From Roseateles_E cavernae (GTDB lineage Bacteria > Pseudomonadota > Gammaproteobacteria > Burkholderiales > Burkholderiaceae_C): a DNA stretch of 61,062 nucleotides. The notes below the pieces were generated by a model that was not told where the DNA came from, ran no database searches, and saw only the letters and a program-made list of their open reading frames with translations. Location of the stretch: contig NZ_JBDPLH010000016.1 of NCBI RefSeq assembly GCF_040187885.1, positions 1 through 61,062 on the forward strand, written 5' to 3'. This document shows, one piece after another, positions 45,457-54,800 of the stretch (positions within the stretch are counted from its first letter, which is position 1; every line of letters begins with the position of its first letter). A program made the position numbers and the translations under genes.

Positions 45457-47040
45457 TCAGTCGATTCTGACCCAGCGCAGCTCCAGCACGCTATTGGGCC
45501 ATTGCGCCGCCTGCACCTGGGGCCGCATCACCCAGCTGTGCTTGATGCGGTAGAGCGGCAGCAGCGGCAGATCGGCGCGCATCAGGTTCAGCGCCTCGCC
45601 GACCCGCTGGCGGCGCAGCGCCAGATCGGGCTCGGTGGCAATCGCGTCGATCAAGGCGTCGAGCCGGCTGTTGCTGTAGCGGCCGGCATTGAAGGCGCCG
45701 GCCGACGGGCCGTGGCTGCGTACCAGCGAGTTCAGCACATTCCAGGCGTCGCCGCCGGGCGTCCAGCCATACTCGATCAGGCTGCCGGTGGCCTGGCTCA
45801 GCTTGGGGAAGAACAGGCTGCTGGGCGAGGCGAGCAGGCTGGCCTTGATGCCCACCTTCTCCAGCATCGCGGTGATGGCCTGGCAGACCGCCTGGCGGTA
45901 GGAGACGTTGACGCAGTCCATGCTGGTCGAGAAGCCCTGCGGGTAGCCGGCCTCCGTCAGCAGCGCACGGGCCGCCGCCGGGTCGGCCGCCGGGCGCTTC
46001 TCCAGCGCCGGCAGATAGCCGTCGACCAGGCTGGAGACGGGGCTGCCGGTGGACACCGCCTGGCCGCGCAAGACCTGGCGCGCGATCAAGTCCATATCGA
46101 TGGCCAGATAGACGGCGCGGCGCACCCGCAGGTCCTTGAAGGGATTGCGCCCCTTGATATTGCTGCCGGCCAGTTCCTCGCGGTGCTGGTCGAAGGCGAG
46201 GTACTGCGTGCCGATATCGGCGGTCTCCAGCAGCTTCAGCCCCGGGTCCTGGCGCAGCCGGGCCACGTCCTGGAAGGGCGGATCGATGACGAAATCGACC
46301 TGGCCCGAGCGCAGCGCGGCCAGCCGCGTGGCGTCGGACTGGATCACCTGGTACTGGGCCTCGTCCAGATTGCCCTGGTGCGTGGCCCGGCCCCACCAGG
46401 CCGGATGGGCAGCCAGCGTGGTGCGCACATCGGCCTCGTACTGCTTGAGCATGAAGGGGCCAGTGCCCATCGCATGGCGCACCGCATGGGTCTCCTGCTT
46501 GGCGTTGTAGTCCTGCGGCTTCGTGACCTGGTGCTTCTCGCTCCAGGACTTGCTCATCATCGCGATCAGCCAGAGCTTCTCGGGCAGGATGGCATCGGGA
46601 TCGGAGAGCTGCAGATCGACCGTCAGCGCGTCGACCTTGCGCGCGCCGAGCACACCGCGCAGCTGGGCGGCGCGCTGCGAGGTCGGCGCCAGCGCACGCG
46701 CTATCGAGAACACCACATCGTCGGCGCTGAAGGCGCTGCCATCATGGAACTTGACGCCGGGCCGCAGCTTGAAGCGCCAGGTCTTGGCATCGAGCGGGGC
46801 CCAGGACAGGGCCAGCGAGGGTTCGAGCCGGAATTGCTGATCGCGGTTGACCAGGCCCTCATAGATCTGCGTCACCACCCGCGAGTGGTACTGCAGGGTC
46901 AGCGCATGGGGGTCCATGGTCTGCGGATCGAAGGCGCTGGCGTAGCGCAGCAGCTTGGGCTGGGCCGAGGACAGCCCCGGCAGCAGGGCCAGGGCGGCCA
47001 GGCCGACCGCGGCCATCCATCGCATCGCATTGCATCGCAT
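45457..47040 (-). CDS. ABC transporter substrate-binding protein, family 5 (oligopeptide/dipeptide type)
   Basis: A 527-residue periplasmic receptor. The signal peptide ends near SSAQP; the mature part shows the family-5 signature (YEGLVNRDQQFRLEPSLALSW, then LRPGVKFHDGSAFSADDVVFS). Ligands may be peptides or other solutes. No permease or ATPase genes are adjacent, so it is an orphan receptor. The start region is a GCATC-type low-complexity run, and ATG 47040 or ATG 47025 are both possible. It appears to form an operon with the dioxygenase-like gene. Confidence 0.88.
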   Translation of the reverse strand: MRCNAMRWMAAVGLAALALLPGLSSAQPKLLRYASAFDPQTMDPHALTLQYHSRVVTQIYEGLVNRDQQFRLEPSLALSWAPLDAKTWRFKLRPGVKFHDGSAFSADDVVFSIARALAPTSQRAAQLRGVLGARKVDALTVDLQLSDPDAILPEKLWLIAMMSKSWSEKHQVTKPQDYNAKQETHAVRHAMGTGPFMLKQYEADVRTTLAAHPAWWGRATHQGNLDEAQYQVIQSDATRLAALRSGQVDFVIDPPFQDVARLRQDPGLKLLETADIGTQYLAFDQHREELAGSNIKGRNPFKDLRVRRAVYLAIDMDLIARQVLRGQAVSTGSPVSSLVDGYLPALEKRPAADPAAARALLTEAGYPQGFSTSMDCVNVSYRQAVCQAITAMLEKVGIKASLLASPSSLFFPKLSQATGSLIEYGWTPGGDAWNVLNSLVRSHGPSAGAFNAGRYSNSRLDALIDAIATEPDLALRRQRVGEALNLMRADLPLLPLYRIKHSWVMRPQVQAAQWPNSVLELRWVRID

Positions 47041-47129
47041 CCGGCATCCCCTGTTGTTGATGGTGGGGGAGTATGCCCAGCGCCGCCGGGGGCGGGCAAT
47101 GATCGCTTTCCTGTGGGCGTGCCTCGCGC

Positions 47130-47158
47130 TTGACGGCGCCTGCCGAGACGCGCTACAT
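47130..47158 (+). promoter_or_regulatory. Promoter of the GntR operon
   Basis: TTGACG (47130-47135) and CTACAT (47153-47158) are 17 bases apart, a good sigma-70 match, upstream of the GntR start at 47189. Confidence 0.7.
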
Positions 47159-47187
47159 TGATCTACACCTCTATAGGACTAGATCAA
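47158..47187. promoter_or_regulatory. Probable GntR operator
   Basis: TTGATCTA (47158-47165) and TAGATCAA (47180-47187) are perfect inverted repeats 14 bases apart, overlapping the -10 end and reaching to the base before the start codon. A smaller CTATAG dyad lies between them. The position suits repression by the gene's own product. Confidence 0.65.
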
Positions 47188-47188
47188 C

Positions 47189-47926
47189 ATGCCAGCCTAT
47201 ACCGCCGCGCCCATCGAGCAGCCACCCGGCCTGAGCCGCTATGGCGCGCTGGCGGCAGCGCTGCGCAGCCGCATCGTGGCGGGCGAATGGCCGCCCGGCA
47301 GCGCACTGCCGGCCGAGCAGACGCTGGCTGGCCAGCATGGCGTCGCGCTGGGCACGATGCGCCAAGCGCTGGCCCTGCTGGTCGAGCAGGGCTTGATCGA
47401 ACGCATCCATGGCCGCGGCACTTTTGTGCGCGCCGGCCTGAGCGGCGCGCCGATGCTGCGTTTCTTCCGCTTCGGCGACGGCACCGAGACACCGAAGTCC
47501 CGCATCGTCTCGCGCCAGACGCTGGCGGCGCCGGCGGCCGTCGCCCATATGCTGGACCTCACGGCGGGCGATGCGGTGCTGCGGCTGCGGCGGCTGCGGC
47601 TGCTGGACGGGCTGCCGCGGCTGGCCGAGGAGATCTGGCTGCCCTTGCCGCTGTGCGCGGCGCTGCAGCACAGCGATACCGCCGGCTGGGGCGACCTGCT
47701 CTATCCGCATCTGGCGGCGGCCTGCGGCGTCCATGTGCACCGCGCGGTCGACCAGATCAGCTTCGGCCAGCTCGGCGCCGCCGATGCGAAAGCCCTGCAG
47801 CTGCCCACGGCTCATCCCTGCGCCATCGTGCAGCGCCAGGCCTTCGACATCAGCGGGCGCTGCATCGAGTGGCGCAGCTCGCGCGGCGATGCCCACGCCT
47901 TCCACTACACCGTCTCCATCTCCTGA
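47189..47926 (+). CDS. GntR-family regulator, HutC subgroup (UTRA domain)
   Basis: A 245-residue regulator with a GntR winged helix (about 18-85, LPAEQTLAGQHGVALGTMRQAL and IHGRGTFV) and a UTRA ligand-binding domain (about 95-240). It probably represses itself and the two downstream genes and responds to their substrate or an intermediate. An operator-like dyad overlaps its promoter. The next gene starts 22 bases later. Confidence 0.92.
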   Translation: MPAYTAAPIEQPPGLSRYGALAAALRSRIVAGEWPPGSALPAEQTLAGQHGVALGTMRQALALLVEQGLIERIHGRGTFVRAGLSGAPMLRFFRFGDGTETPKSRIVSRQTLAAPAAVAHMLDLTAGDAVLRLRRLRLLDGLPRLAEEIWLPLPLCAALQHSDTAGWGDLLYPHLAAACGVHVHRAVDQISFGQLGAADAKALQLPTAHPCAIVQRQAFDISGRCIEWRSSRGDAHAFHYTVSIS

Positions 47927-47948
47927 CCCCCGACCGAAAGGCCCCGCC

Positions 47949-48944
47949 GTGAGCTACTCCCCCTCTTCCAAGACCCGCCGCCGGCTGCTCGGTGCCGCCG
48001 GCGCGTCCATGCTGGCCCCCTGGGCCATCAGGCCCGCTGCGGCAGCCATCGCCGGCGGCAAACCGGTGACCCTGGTCGTCAGCTACCCGCCCGGCGGCGG
48101 CGCCGACATCATCGCCCGCCTGATCGCGCCAAAGCTGGCCGAGGCACTGGGCCAGCCCGTCGTGGTCGAGAACAAGCCCGGCGCCAGCGGCACGATTGCC
48201 GCCAACCAGGTGGCACGGGCAACGGCGGACGGCACGAGCTTGCTGGTCGACGCCTCGTCCTTCGCGGTCAACCCGGCGCTATTCCCCAAGCTGCCTTATG
48301 ACACCGCGACCGCCTTCACCCCGTTGGGCCTGGTCGCGCAGTTCCCCAATGTGCTGGTCTGCACGCCCAGTTTCGAGGCCAAGAGCGTGGCCGATGTGCT
48401 GCGTCTGGCGCGCGCCAAGCCGGGCCATATCGCCTATGCCTCCTCGGGCAATGGCTCGGCCCAGCATTTGGCCGGCGCGCTGTTCGAGGACCTGGCCAAG
48501 GTCAAGCTGATCCATGTGCCCTACCGTGGCGGCGGCCCGGCCCTGACCGATGTGATGGGCGGCCAGGTGCCGTTGTTCTTCGCCAATGTGGCGTCCTCGC
48601 TGGGGCATATCCAGTCGGGCAAGCTGCGCGCGCTGGCGGTCACCGCAAGCGTACGCTCGCGCAGCCTGCCCGAGGTGCCGACGATGGCCGAGGCCGGCGT
48701 CAAGGGTCATGAGGTGCTGGAGTGGAACCCGGTGCTGGCGCCGGCCGGCCTGCCGAGCGAGCTGCGAGCGACCTTGATCGCGGCGCTGCAGAAAGCCAAG
48801 TCCGACCCCGAGGTGCTGGGCCGCATCCGCGCGCTGGGCGGCGATGTCTTCGCCGGCAATGATCAGCAGGCTGCGGCCTTCCTGAAGCAGCAGCAAATCT
48901 TGTGGGGCCGCGTGGTCAAAGAGCGTGGCATCACCCGTGAATAA
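47949..48944 (+). CDS. Bug-family tripartite tricarboxylate-type solute receptor
   Basis: A 331-residue periplasmic receptor with a twin-arginine-like signal (TRRRLLGAAG). The Bug family is recognised by VSYPPGGGADIIARLIAPKL, VVENKPGASGTIAA and the HVPYRGGGPALTDVMGGQV segment. Bug proteins typically bind carboxylated or aromatic acids. The start is GTG 47949 after AAAGG. No TctA/TctB membrane genes are present, as is common for orphan Bug receptors. Confidence 0.93.
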   Translation: MSYSPSSKTRRRLLGAAGASMLAPWAIRPAAAAIAGGKPVTLVVSYPPGGGADIIARLIAPKLAEALGQPVVVENKPGASGTIAANQVARATADGTSLLVDASSFAVNPALFPKLPYDTATAFTPLGLVAQFPNVLVCTPSFEAKSVADVLRLARAKPGHIAYASSGNGSAQHLAGALFEDLAKVKLIHVPYRGGGPALTDVMGGQVPLFFANVASSLGHIQSGKLRALAVTASVRSRSLPEVPTMAEAGVKGHEVLEWNPVLAPAGLPSELRATLIAALQKAKSDPEVLGRIRALGGDVFAGNDQQAAAFLKQQQILWGRVVKERGITRE

Positions 48945-49746
48945 GAACAGGCTTGACGGCGGCTGGGACTGCCATGTCCATGTGTTCTCGGCCGCGGCGG
49001 CCACACTCGCGGGGCACTACCGCCCCGCCACCCGCGATCTGGCCGAGATAGAAACCCATGCAGCACCGGCCGGTGTCGGCCATCTGGTGCTGGTGCAGCC
49101 CAGCGTCTATGGCTGCGACAACGCGGTGATGCTGCAGGCGCTGCAGGCCGCACCGGGGAGGCATCGCGGCATTGCCGTCGTCGCGCCCGAGGTCGGCGAT
49201 GCCGAGCTGGACCTGCTGCACGCCGCCGGCGTGCGCGGCATCCGCTTCAACCGGGTCTCGCCGGTGGGGCGCAGCGCCGATCCCGCCGAAGCCTTGCTGA
49301 GCCTGGCGCCCCGGCTGCGCGAGCGCGGCTGGCATGTGCAGTGGTATGTGGACCGCGCCGAGCTGCCGCAGCTGGCCCGGCTGCAGGCCGAGACCGGCCT
49401 GGTCTTTGTGCTCGACCATCTGGCCGGGCTGATGGCCGGCACACCCGACAGCGATCCGGCCTGGCCCGAGCTGGAAGCTCTGGCACGGGGTGGCGCCTGG
49501 ATCAAGCTCTCGGGCTGGTACCGGCTCAATGCCCGGCAACCCTATGTGGCGATGCAGCCGCTGATCGCACGGGTGGCAACGCTCTTCGACACCCGCATGG
49601 TCTGGGGTTCGGACTGGCCGCATACCAGCCTGGACCCGACCGACCCGCTGCCCTATGACGCGACCTGGACTCCGGTGCGGCAGGCGCTGGGTGGCGAGCG
49701 CGCCGAGGCCGTTCGCAACGACTATCCGCAGACGCTCTACCGCTGA
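48937..49746 (+). CDS. Amidohydrolase related to 2-pyrone-4,6-dicarboxylate hydrolase (LigI)
   Basis: A 269-residue TIM-barrel amidohydrolase. The metal/substrate-site motif DCHVHVF lies near residue 8, with VLDHLAG near 150 and GSDWPHT near 220, all typical of the LigI/COG3618 group that hydrolyses lactones of dicarboxylic acids. Together with the Bug receptor it suggests uptake and ring opening of an organic acid. GTG 48937, overlapping the previous stop by eight bases, gives the natural N-terminus; GTG 48925 is an alternative. Its end overlaps the convergent pbpC by ten bases. Confidence 0.88.
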   Translation: MNKNRLDGGWDCHVHVFSAAAATLAGHYRPATRDLAEIETHAAPAGVGHLVLVQPSVYGCDNAVMLQALQAAPGRHRGIAVVAPEVGDAELDLLHAAGVRGIRFNRVSPVGRSADPAEALLSLAPRLRERGWHVQWYVDRAELPQLARLQAETGLVFVLDHLAGLMAGTPDSDPAWPELEALARGGAWIKLSGWYRLNARQPYVAMQPLIARVATLFDTRMVWGSDWPHTSLDPTDPLPYDATWTPVRQALGGERAEAVRNDYPQTLYR

Positions 49747-51845
49747 GCGGTCGCGGCGCTGGCGGTCTTCGGCGTCGCCCCGCGCACCTCGAACTTGATC
49801 GCCTGCAAGACCTGACCCCGCGAGCCCAGCAGCTTCAGCTCATGCCGGCCCGGCCAGGGCGCCCAGCTGAGACGGGCGCCGCGCCCCAGGCGCTTGCCGT
49901 CCAGCACCCAGACACCGGGCTCGCCCTCGAAGCGGATCTTCTGCGCGGCCGGCGGGATGTCGGGGTCCAGCGCATAGATCGCGCCGTCGCGCGGGTTGGC
50001 GATGCCGGCCATCTGCGCCCCCCCCTGCTGGGCGCTGGCGCGCATACGGGCCTGCTCGGTGCCGCGCACAAACCACTCCGGGCGCGCCGGCTCGCCACCG
50101 GGCTCGAAGGCCACGGTCTGGCGCAGCAGGCCCGACGGTGCGGCCGGCGGCTTCGAGAGCTGGTCGCGGTGCAGATAAGCCATCAGCGCCTGCCAGACCG
50201 GTGCGGCCCCGCTGATGCCGCTGACGCCGTGCATGGGCTCGCCGCCGGCATTGCCGACCCAGACGCCCACCGTGTAGCGCTCGCTGAAGCCGACGCACCA
50301 GTTGTCGCGCAGGTCCTTGCTGGTGCCGGTCTTGACGGCCGCGAAGCCGCGCGTGGCCAGCTCGCTGTCCAGGCCGAAGCTCAGCGCCCTTGCGCTGTTG
50401 TCGGCCAGCATGTCGGCGACGATGAAGGCGCTGGCCGCATCGGCGACGCGGCGCTGCGGGCGGCCGGGTACCGGGCCCCAGCGCCCGCCATTGGCCAGCG
50501 CGCGGTAGGCATTGCTCAGGGCCAGCAGGCTCACATCGGGGCTGCCCAGGGCCAGCGAATCACCGTAATAGCCGCCGCTCTCGGGCAGGGCCAGGCCCCA
50601 GGCATTGAGGCGTTCGAACAGGGCGTCGGCGCCCAGCATCGCGCCCAGGCGCACGGCCGGCACGTTCAGGCTGTTGCCCAGGGCGGCACGGGCGCTGACC
50701 CAGCCGCGAAAACTGCGGTCGTAGTTCTGCGGCAGATAAAGCCCATGCCCGGTGCTGAGCTGGGCCGGTGAATCGTCCAGCAGGCTGGCGGCGGTGATCA
50801 GGCGCTTCTCCAGCGCCAGCTGGTAGACAAAGGGCTTCAGGGTCGAGCCGGGCTGGCGCCTTGCCAGCACGAAGTCCAGCTCGGGCGCCGTCGACAGGCT
50901 GCCGCCGCTGGAGCCGACCCAGGCCAGCACCGCGCCGCTGGCGTTGTCCAGCACCAGCACCGCGCCGTCCTCGACATTGCGCCCGCCCAGCTCGGCCAGC
51001 TGGCGCTTCAGGGTCGCGACGGCCAGGCGCTGCAGGCGGCCGTCCAGGCTGCTGCGCTGCGCGGCCGGGCCATCGGCGCGCAAGACCTGGCGCGCGTAGT
51101 GCGGCGCCAGCTGCTCGCCCAGCGGCATGCCAGCACGGCGCTGCAGCGCGGCGGTCAGCTGCCCCTCGACACCCATGCAGCCCAGGCCCTGCTCCTTCAA
51201 TACCGCGCAGGCGCGCTGGGCCACGACGGCGGGCTTGGCGTTCGGCGCGCGCAGCAGGGCTGCGGCGATCGCGCCCTCCTGCGCGTCCAGCCCGGCCGGC
51301 TGCTTGCCGAACAGGGTTTGCGTCAGCGCCGCGATGCCGACCAGCTCGCCGCGAAAGGGCGCGCTGTTCAGATAGGCCTCGAGAATCTGCGCCTTGCTCC
51401 AGCGCGCTTCCAGGCGCTTGGCACTGATGGCCTGGCCCAGTTTCTGGGTCGCGCTGCGGCCCGCGGCCGGCCGTGCCAGGTCCGCATCCATCAGGCCGGC
51501 CAGCTGCATCGTCAGGGTCGAGGCGCCACGCGTGCGCTCGTTCCACAGATTGCCCCAGGCACTGGCGGCCACCGCGCCCCAGTCGACGCCGCTGTGCTCG
51601 TAGAAGCGCCGGTCCTCGCTGAGCAGCAGGGCCTGCAGCAGCGCCGGCGACATCTGCGCCAGCGGCACCCAGGGCAGCGCGCGCCGGGTCTTGTCCAGGC
51701 GCAGGCTCTGCAGCGGCTCGCCGTGGCGGTCCAGCAAGAGATAGTCCGAGACCTTGTGCGCGCTGCGGAATTCGGCAAAGCCGGGCAGGGCCTGGGCCGC
51801 CGAGCCGCAGGCCAGCAGCGCGGCGAGCAGCCAGCTCGGTTTCAA
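49737..51845 (-). CDS. pbpC: Penicillin-binding protein 1C
   Basis: A 702-residue bifunctional murein synthase. The glycosyltransferase domain (GT51) has SEDRRFYEHSGVDWGA near 77 and RGASTLTMQLAGL near 110. The transpeptidase has the active-site STLK near 335, SLN near 390 and KTGTS near 505. A C-terminal beta-sandwich typical of PBP1C (about 610-702) follows. The start is TTG 51845, seven bases after GGAGG, overlapping the alpha-2-macroglobulin stop (TTGA). The pairing with an A2M gene is a conserved partnership. Confidence 0.96.
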   Translation of the reverse strand: MKPSWLLAALLACGSAAQALPGFAEFRSAHKVSDYLLLDRHGEPLQSLRLDKTRRALPWVPLAQMSPALLQALLLSEDRRFYEHSGVDWGAVAASAWGNLWNERTRGASTLTMQLAGLMDADLARPAAGRSATQKLGQAISAKRLEARWSKAQILEAYLNSAPFRGELVGIAALTQTLFGKQPAGLDAQEGAIAAALLRAPNAKPAVVAQRACAVLKEQGLGCMGVEGQLTAALQRRAGMPLGEQLAPHYARQVLRADGPAAQRSSLDGRLQRLAVATLKRQLAELGGRNVEDGAVLVLDNASGAVLAWVGSSGGSLSTAPELDFVLARRQPGSTLKPFVYQLALEKRLITAASLLDDSPAQLSTGHGLYLPQNYDRSFRGWVSARAALGNSLNVPAVRLGAMLGADALFERLNAWGLALPESGGYYGDSLALGSPDVSLLALSNAYRALANGGRWGPVPGRPQRRVADAASAFIVADMLADNSARALSFGLDSELATRGFAAVKTGTSKDLRDNWCVGFSERYTVGVWVGNAGGEPMHGVSGISGAAPVWQALMAYLHRDQLSKPPAAPSGLLRQTVAFEPGGEPARPEWFVRGTEQARMRASAQQGGAQMAGIANPRDGAIYALDPDIPPAAQKIRFEGEPGVWVLDGKRLGRGARLSWAPWPGRHELKLLGSRGQVLQAIKFEVRGATPKTASAATAQR

Positions 51846-54800
51846 GGTCCGACCTCCAGCGCGGCATTGGGCAGCTCGCCAAAGCTGTCGGGCGCGTACA
51901 TGGCCTCGACCCGGGTCGGCGGCAGCTGGAAGCGGCCGGCGTTGTTGAGCCTGAGCGTGTACTCGATCACATGCTTGCCGCGCGGCAGAAACTCGTAGTA
52001 GCCGCGCCAGGCCTCGAAGCCGCGCTCCTCGTAGGCGGTCCAGGCTGTGCCTTCCCGCTTCTCACCCTGGACCGCGATGCCCGACTGTCCGCCCAGGCCC
52101 GAACCGAGAATCGTCGCGCCGCCGGGCACCGGATCGGACAGCACCACCCAGCTCATATCGGCCTGGGCCTCCAGCTCCAGCCGCACCCGCACGACATCGC
52201 CCCGGCTCCACTGGCCCTTGGTCTTCTGCTCGATGGCCTGCAGCGAGCGGCTGATACGGTAGCCCGAGTTCAGCGCCGCCTTCAAGGGAATCGCGGCCAG
52301 GCTTTGCACCGTCATCCAGGGCTTGCCGCTGCCCTGCTGCTCGACGTTCAGCGTGGCGGCCGGCTCGGCCGGCCAGGGCAGCAGCAGCGCCCCACCCTCG
52401 GCACGCGCGGCCCAGTCCAGGCTCAGGCTCTTGCCGCCCAGGCTGGCCACCGTCTTGCCGGAAGGCTTGCCGGCCTCGAAGCGCGCGGCGAACTTCTCCA
52501 GCGCCAGCACGCCCCAGAGATTGGCCGTGGTGGTGGACCAGGCGCCGCGCTGCTGGCGGCCCAGCGCGCCCTGCAGCAGGCGCGGCAGCTCTTCCTTCCA
52601 GCCCGGCTCATTGAGCACGGCCAGGATCAGCCGCGCCGCATTGCCGTCCGCGCTGTCCATCAGCCACCAGGCATCGCTCTCCTCGTTGCTGAACTTCAGC
52701 GTGCTGCCGGCATAGCTGAGGCGGCCGCGCAGCTGGGCCTGGGCCTCGGCCAGGCGCTTGTCGCGCTCGGGCGCGGCGCTGAGGCGCTGGTGGATCAGCA
52801 GCCAGTCGATCAGCGCGGCGGTCGGCCAGGTCGACACATTGCGCGCGTCCACCGTGGCCAGCATGCGCGCATGGGCGCGGCCGTGGCGCGACAAGGCCTC
52901 CAGCGCGGCCAGGCGGCGCAGCTCCAGATCCGGCTTGGGCGACCAGGTCTGGCGCGTGATGCGGCCCTCGACGAAGGCCGTCAGCCCGTCCAGCATCGCC
53001 GTGCGCGCCGGCTCGGGCAAGACCTGACCCGCCTCATGGCTGGCGGACAGCAGATAGGCCGTCAGCCGGTCGCTGCCGCGCGGCGCCGCGTCGGCGCTGG
53101 GCGGGAAGTAGCTGGCCAGGCCCTCGGCGTCCAGATAGGTCGGCAGCCGCGCCATCAGCGCCTGCCACTGCTTGTCGTCCTGCAGGCCCAAGGCCTTGGA
53201 GCTCAGCTGCTCCAGGCAGGTGTAGGGATAGCTCTCGAAGAAGCGGCGCAGGCCCGGCAGGGCGCCGGTCAGGCGTGGCTGCAGCGCGATATTGAGACCG
53301 CCCTGCTTGATGCCGCTTGCCGGCAAGGCATCGCCCGGTGCGGCCACCGGCAGGCTGAAGCGCCCCTCCAGCTGCGCCAGGCTGGCCTGCAGCACCCGCA
53401 CCGGCACGGCCGGCACCACCGCCTGGGTGAACTTCATGCGGTCGCGCGCGCCCGCCCCTGCACTCGCGCCCTGCTCTGACACCTCGGCCTCCCAAGCCAG
53501 GCTGAAGGCGCCGGCGGGTACGGTGACCGCCCACTGCAGCTCGCGCGCGGCGCCGGCAGCGAGGGTCAGGTCTTGCGGCGGCAGGGCCAGCGGCGTGCGC
53601 GTGATGGCCTCCGCGCCGCTGTTGGCCGTGCCAGCCAGGCTGGCGCGCAGCTTCATCTCCCGGCCGGTGCTGTTGCGCACCGTCAGCATGGCCTGGAACT
53701 GATCGCCCTCGCGCACCAGCGGCGGCAGACCGGACAAGAGCTGCAGGTCCTGCGTGACCCGCACCGTCGCCGCGCCGCTGCCGAACTTCTGCGCGCCGGC
53801 ATCGGCAATAGCCACCAGGCGGAAGCTGCTCAGCGAGTCGTTCAGCGGCACCTCGATCAAGGCCTCGCCCTTGGCATCGAGCTGGACCCTGGGCTGCCAC
53901 AGCAGCAAGGTGTCGAACAGCTCGCGCGTGCCGCCGCGCCCGCCACCGCCGCCGGCCGCCACGGCCTTGCGGCCATAGTGGCGCCGGCCGATGATCTCGC
54001 TCTGCGCGCTGGCGGTCTCCACGCCCCAGCTGCGCTGCTGCAGCATCGCCGTGAGCAGATCCCAGCTGCCGTTGGGGCGCAGCGCCAGCAGGCCTTCGTC
54101 CACCGCGGCAAAAGCCAGCTCGGCGCCGGCCAGTGGCTTGCCGTCCTGGCTGACCTTGATGCGGGCCTGCACGGTCTGGCGCACGCCGTACTGCGGCTTG
54201 TCGGTCGTCACCGCGACCTGCAGCTGGTGCTCGGCCAGGCCGACCTGCAGGCTGGCGACGCCGAGCTTGAAGGCCGGCTTGGACAGATCGACCATGGCCG
54301 TGGGCGCCTGATAGTCGCGGCTGGCGCGCCAGTCGCGCCACCAGTCGCGTGGCGCCTTCCAGCCCCAGCTGAAGAAGGAGTACCAGGGCACATCGCGGAT
54401 GCGGCCGCGCAGCGCCAGCACCGAGACATAGACGTTCGGCGCCCAGGCCTTGCTGATCTTGACCTCGACGGTCGGATCGTCGCCGCGCAGCTGCACCACC
54501 TGGGTGTCGAGAATGCCCTCGCGCTCGATGGCCACCAAGGCAGTGGCCTCGCGGAAGGGCATGCGCACCTGCAGCCGCGCGGTCTCGCCGGGCGCATAGG
54601 CCCGCTTCTCGGGCAGCACATCGATGCGGTCGTCGTTGTCCTGCGCAAACCAGAGCTCGCCCTGGCCGGTGATCCAGACGCCGGTGGCGGCCTGGGCGGG
54701 GCGACCGTCGCCGTCCTTCGCGGCGGCGATCAGATCGATCTGGCCGGCTGTATCCAGCGCGGCCTCGCACTGCAGCAGGCCCTTGGCATCGCTGGTGCCG

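Noticed and set aside
47010..47045. GCATC-like short repeat at the start of the family-5 receptor gene
   Set aside because: Only about five imperfect units are present; they encode the signal-peptide start, and phase variation cannot be supported.
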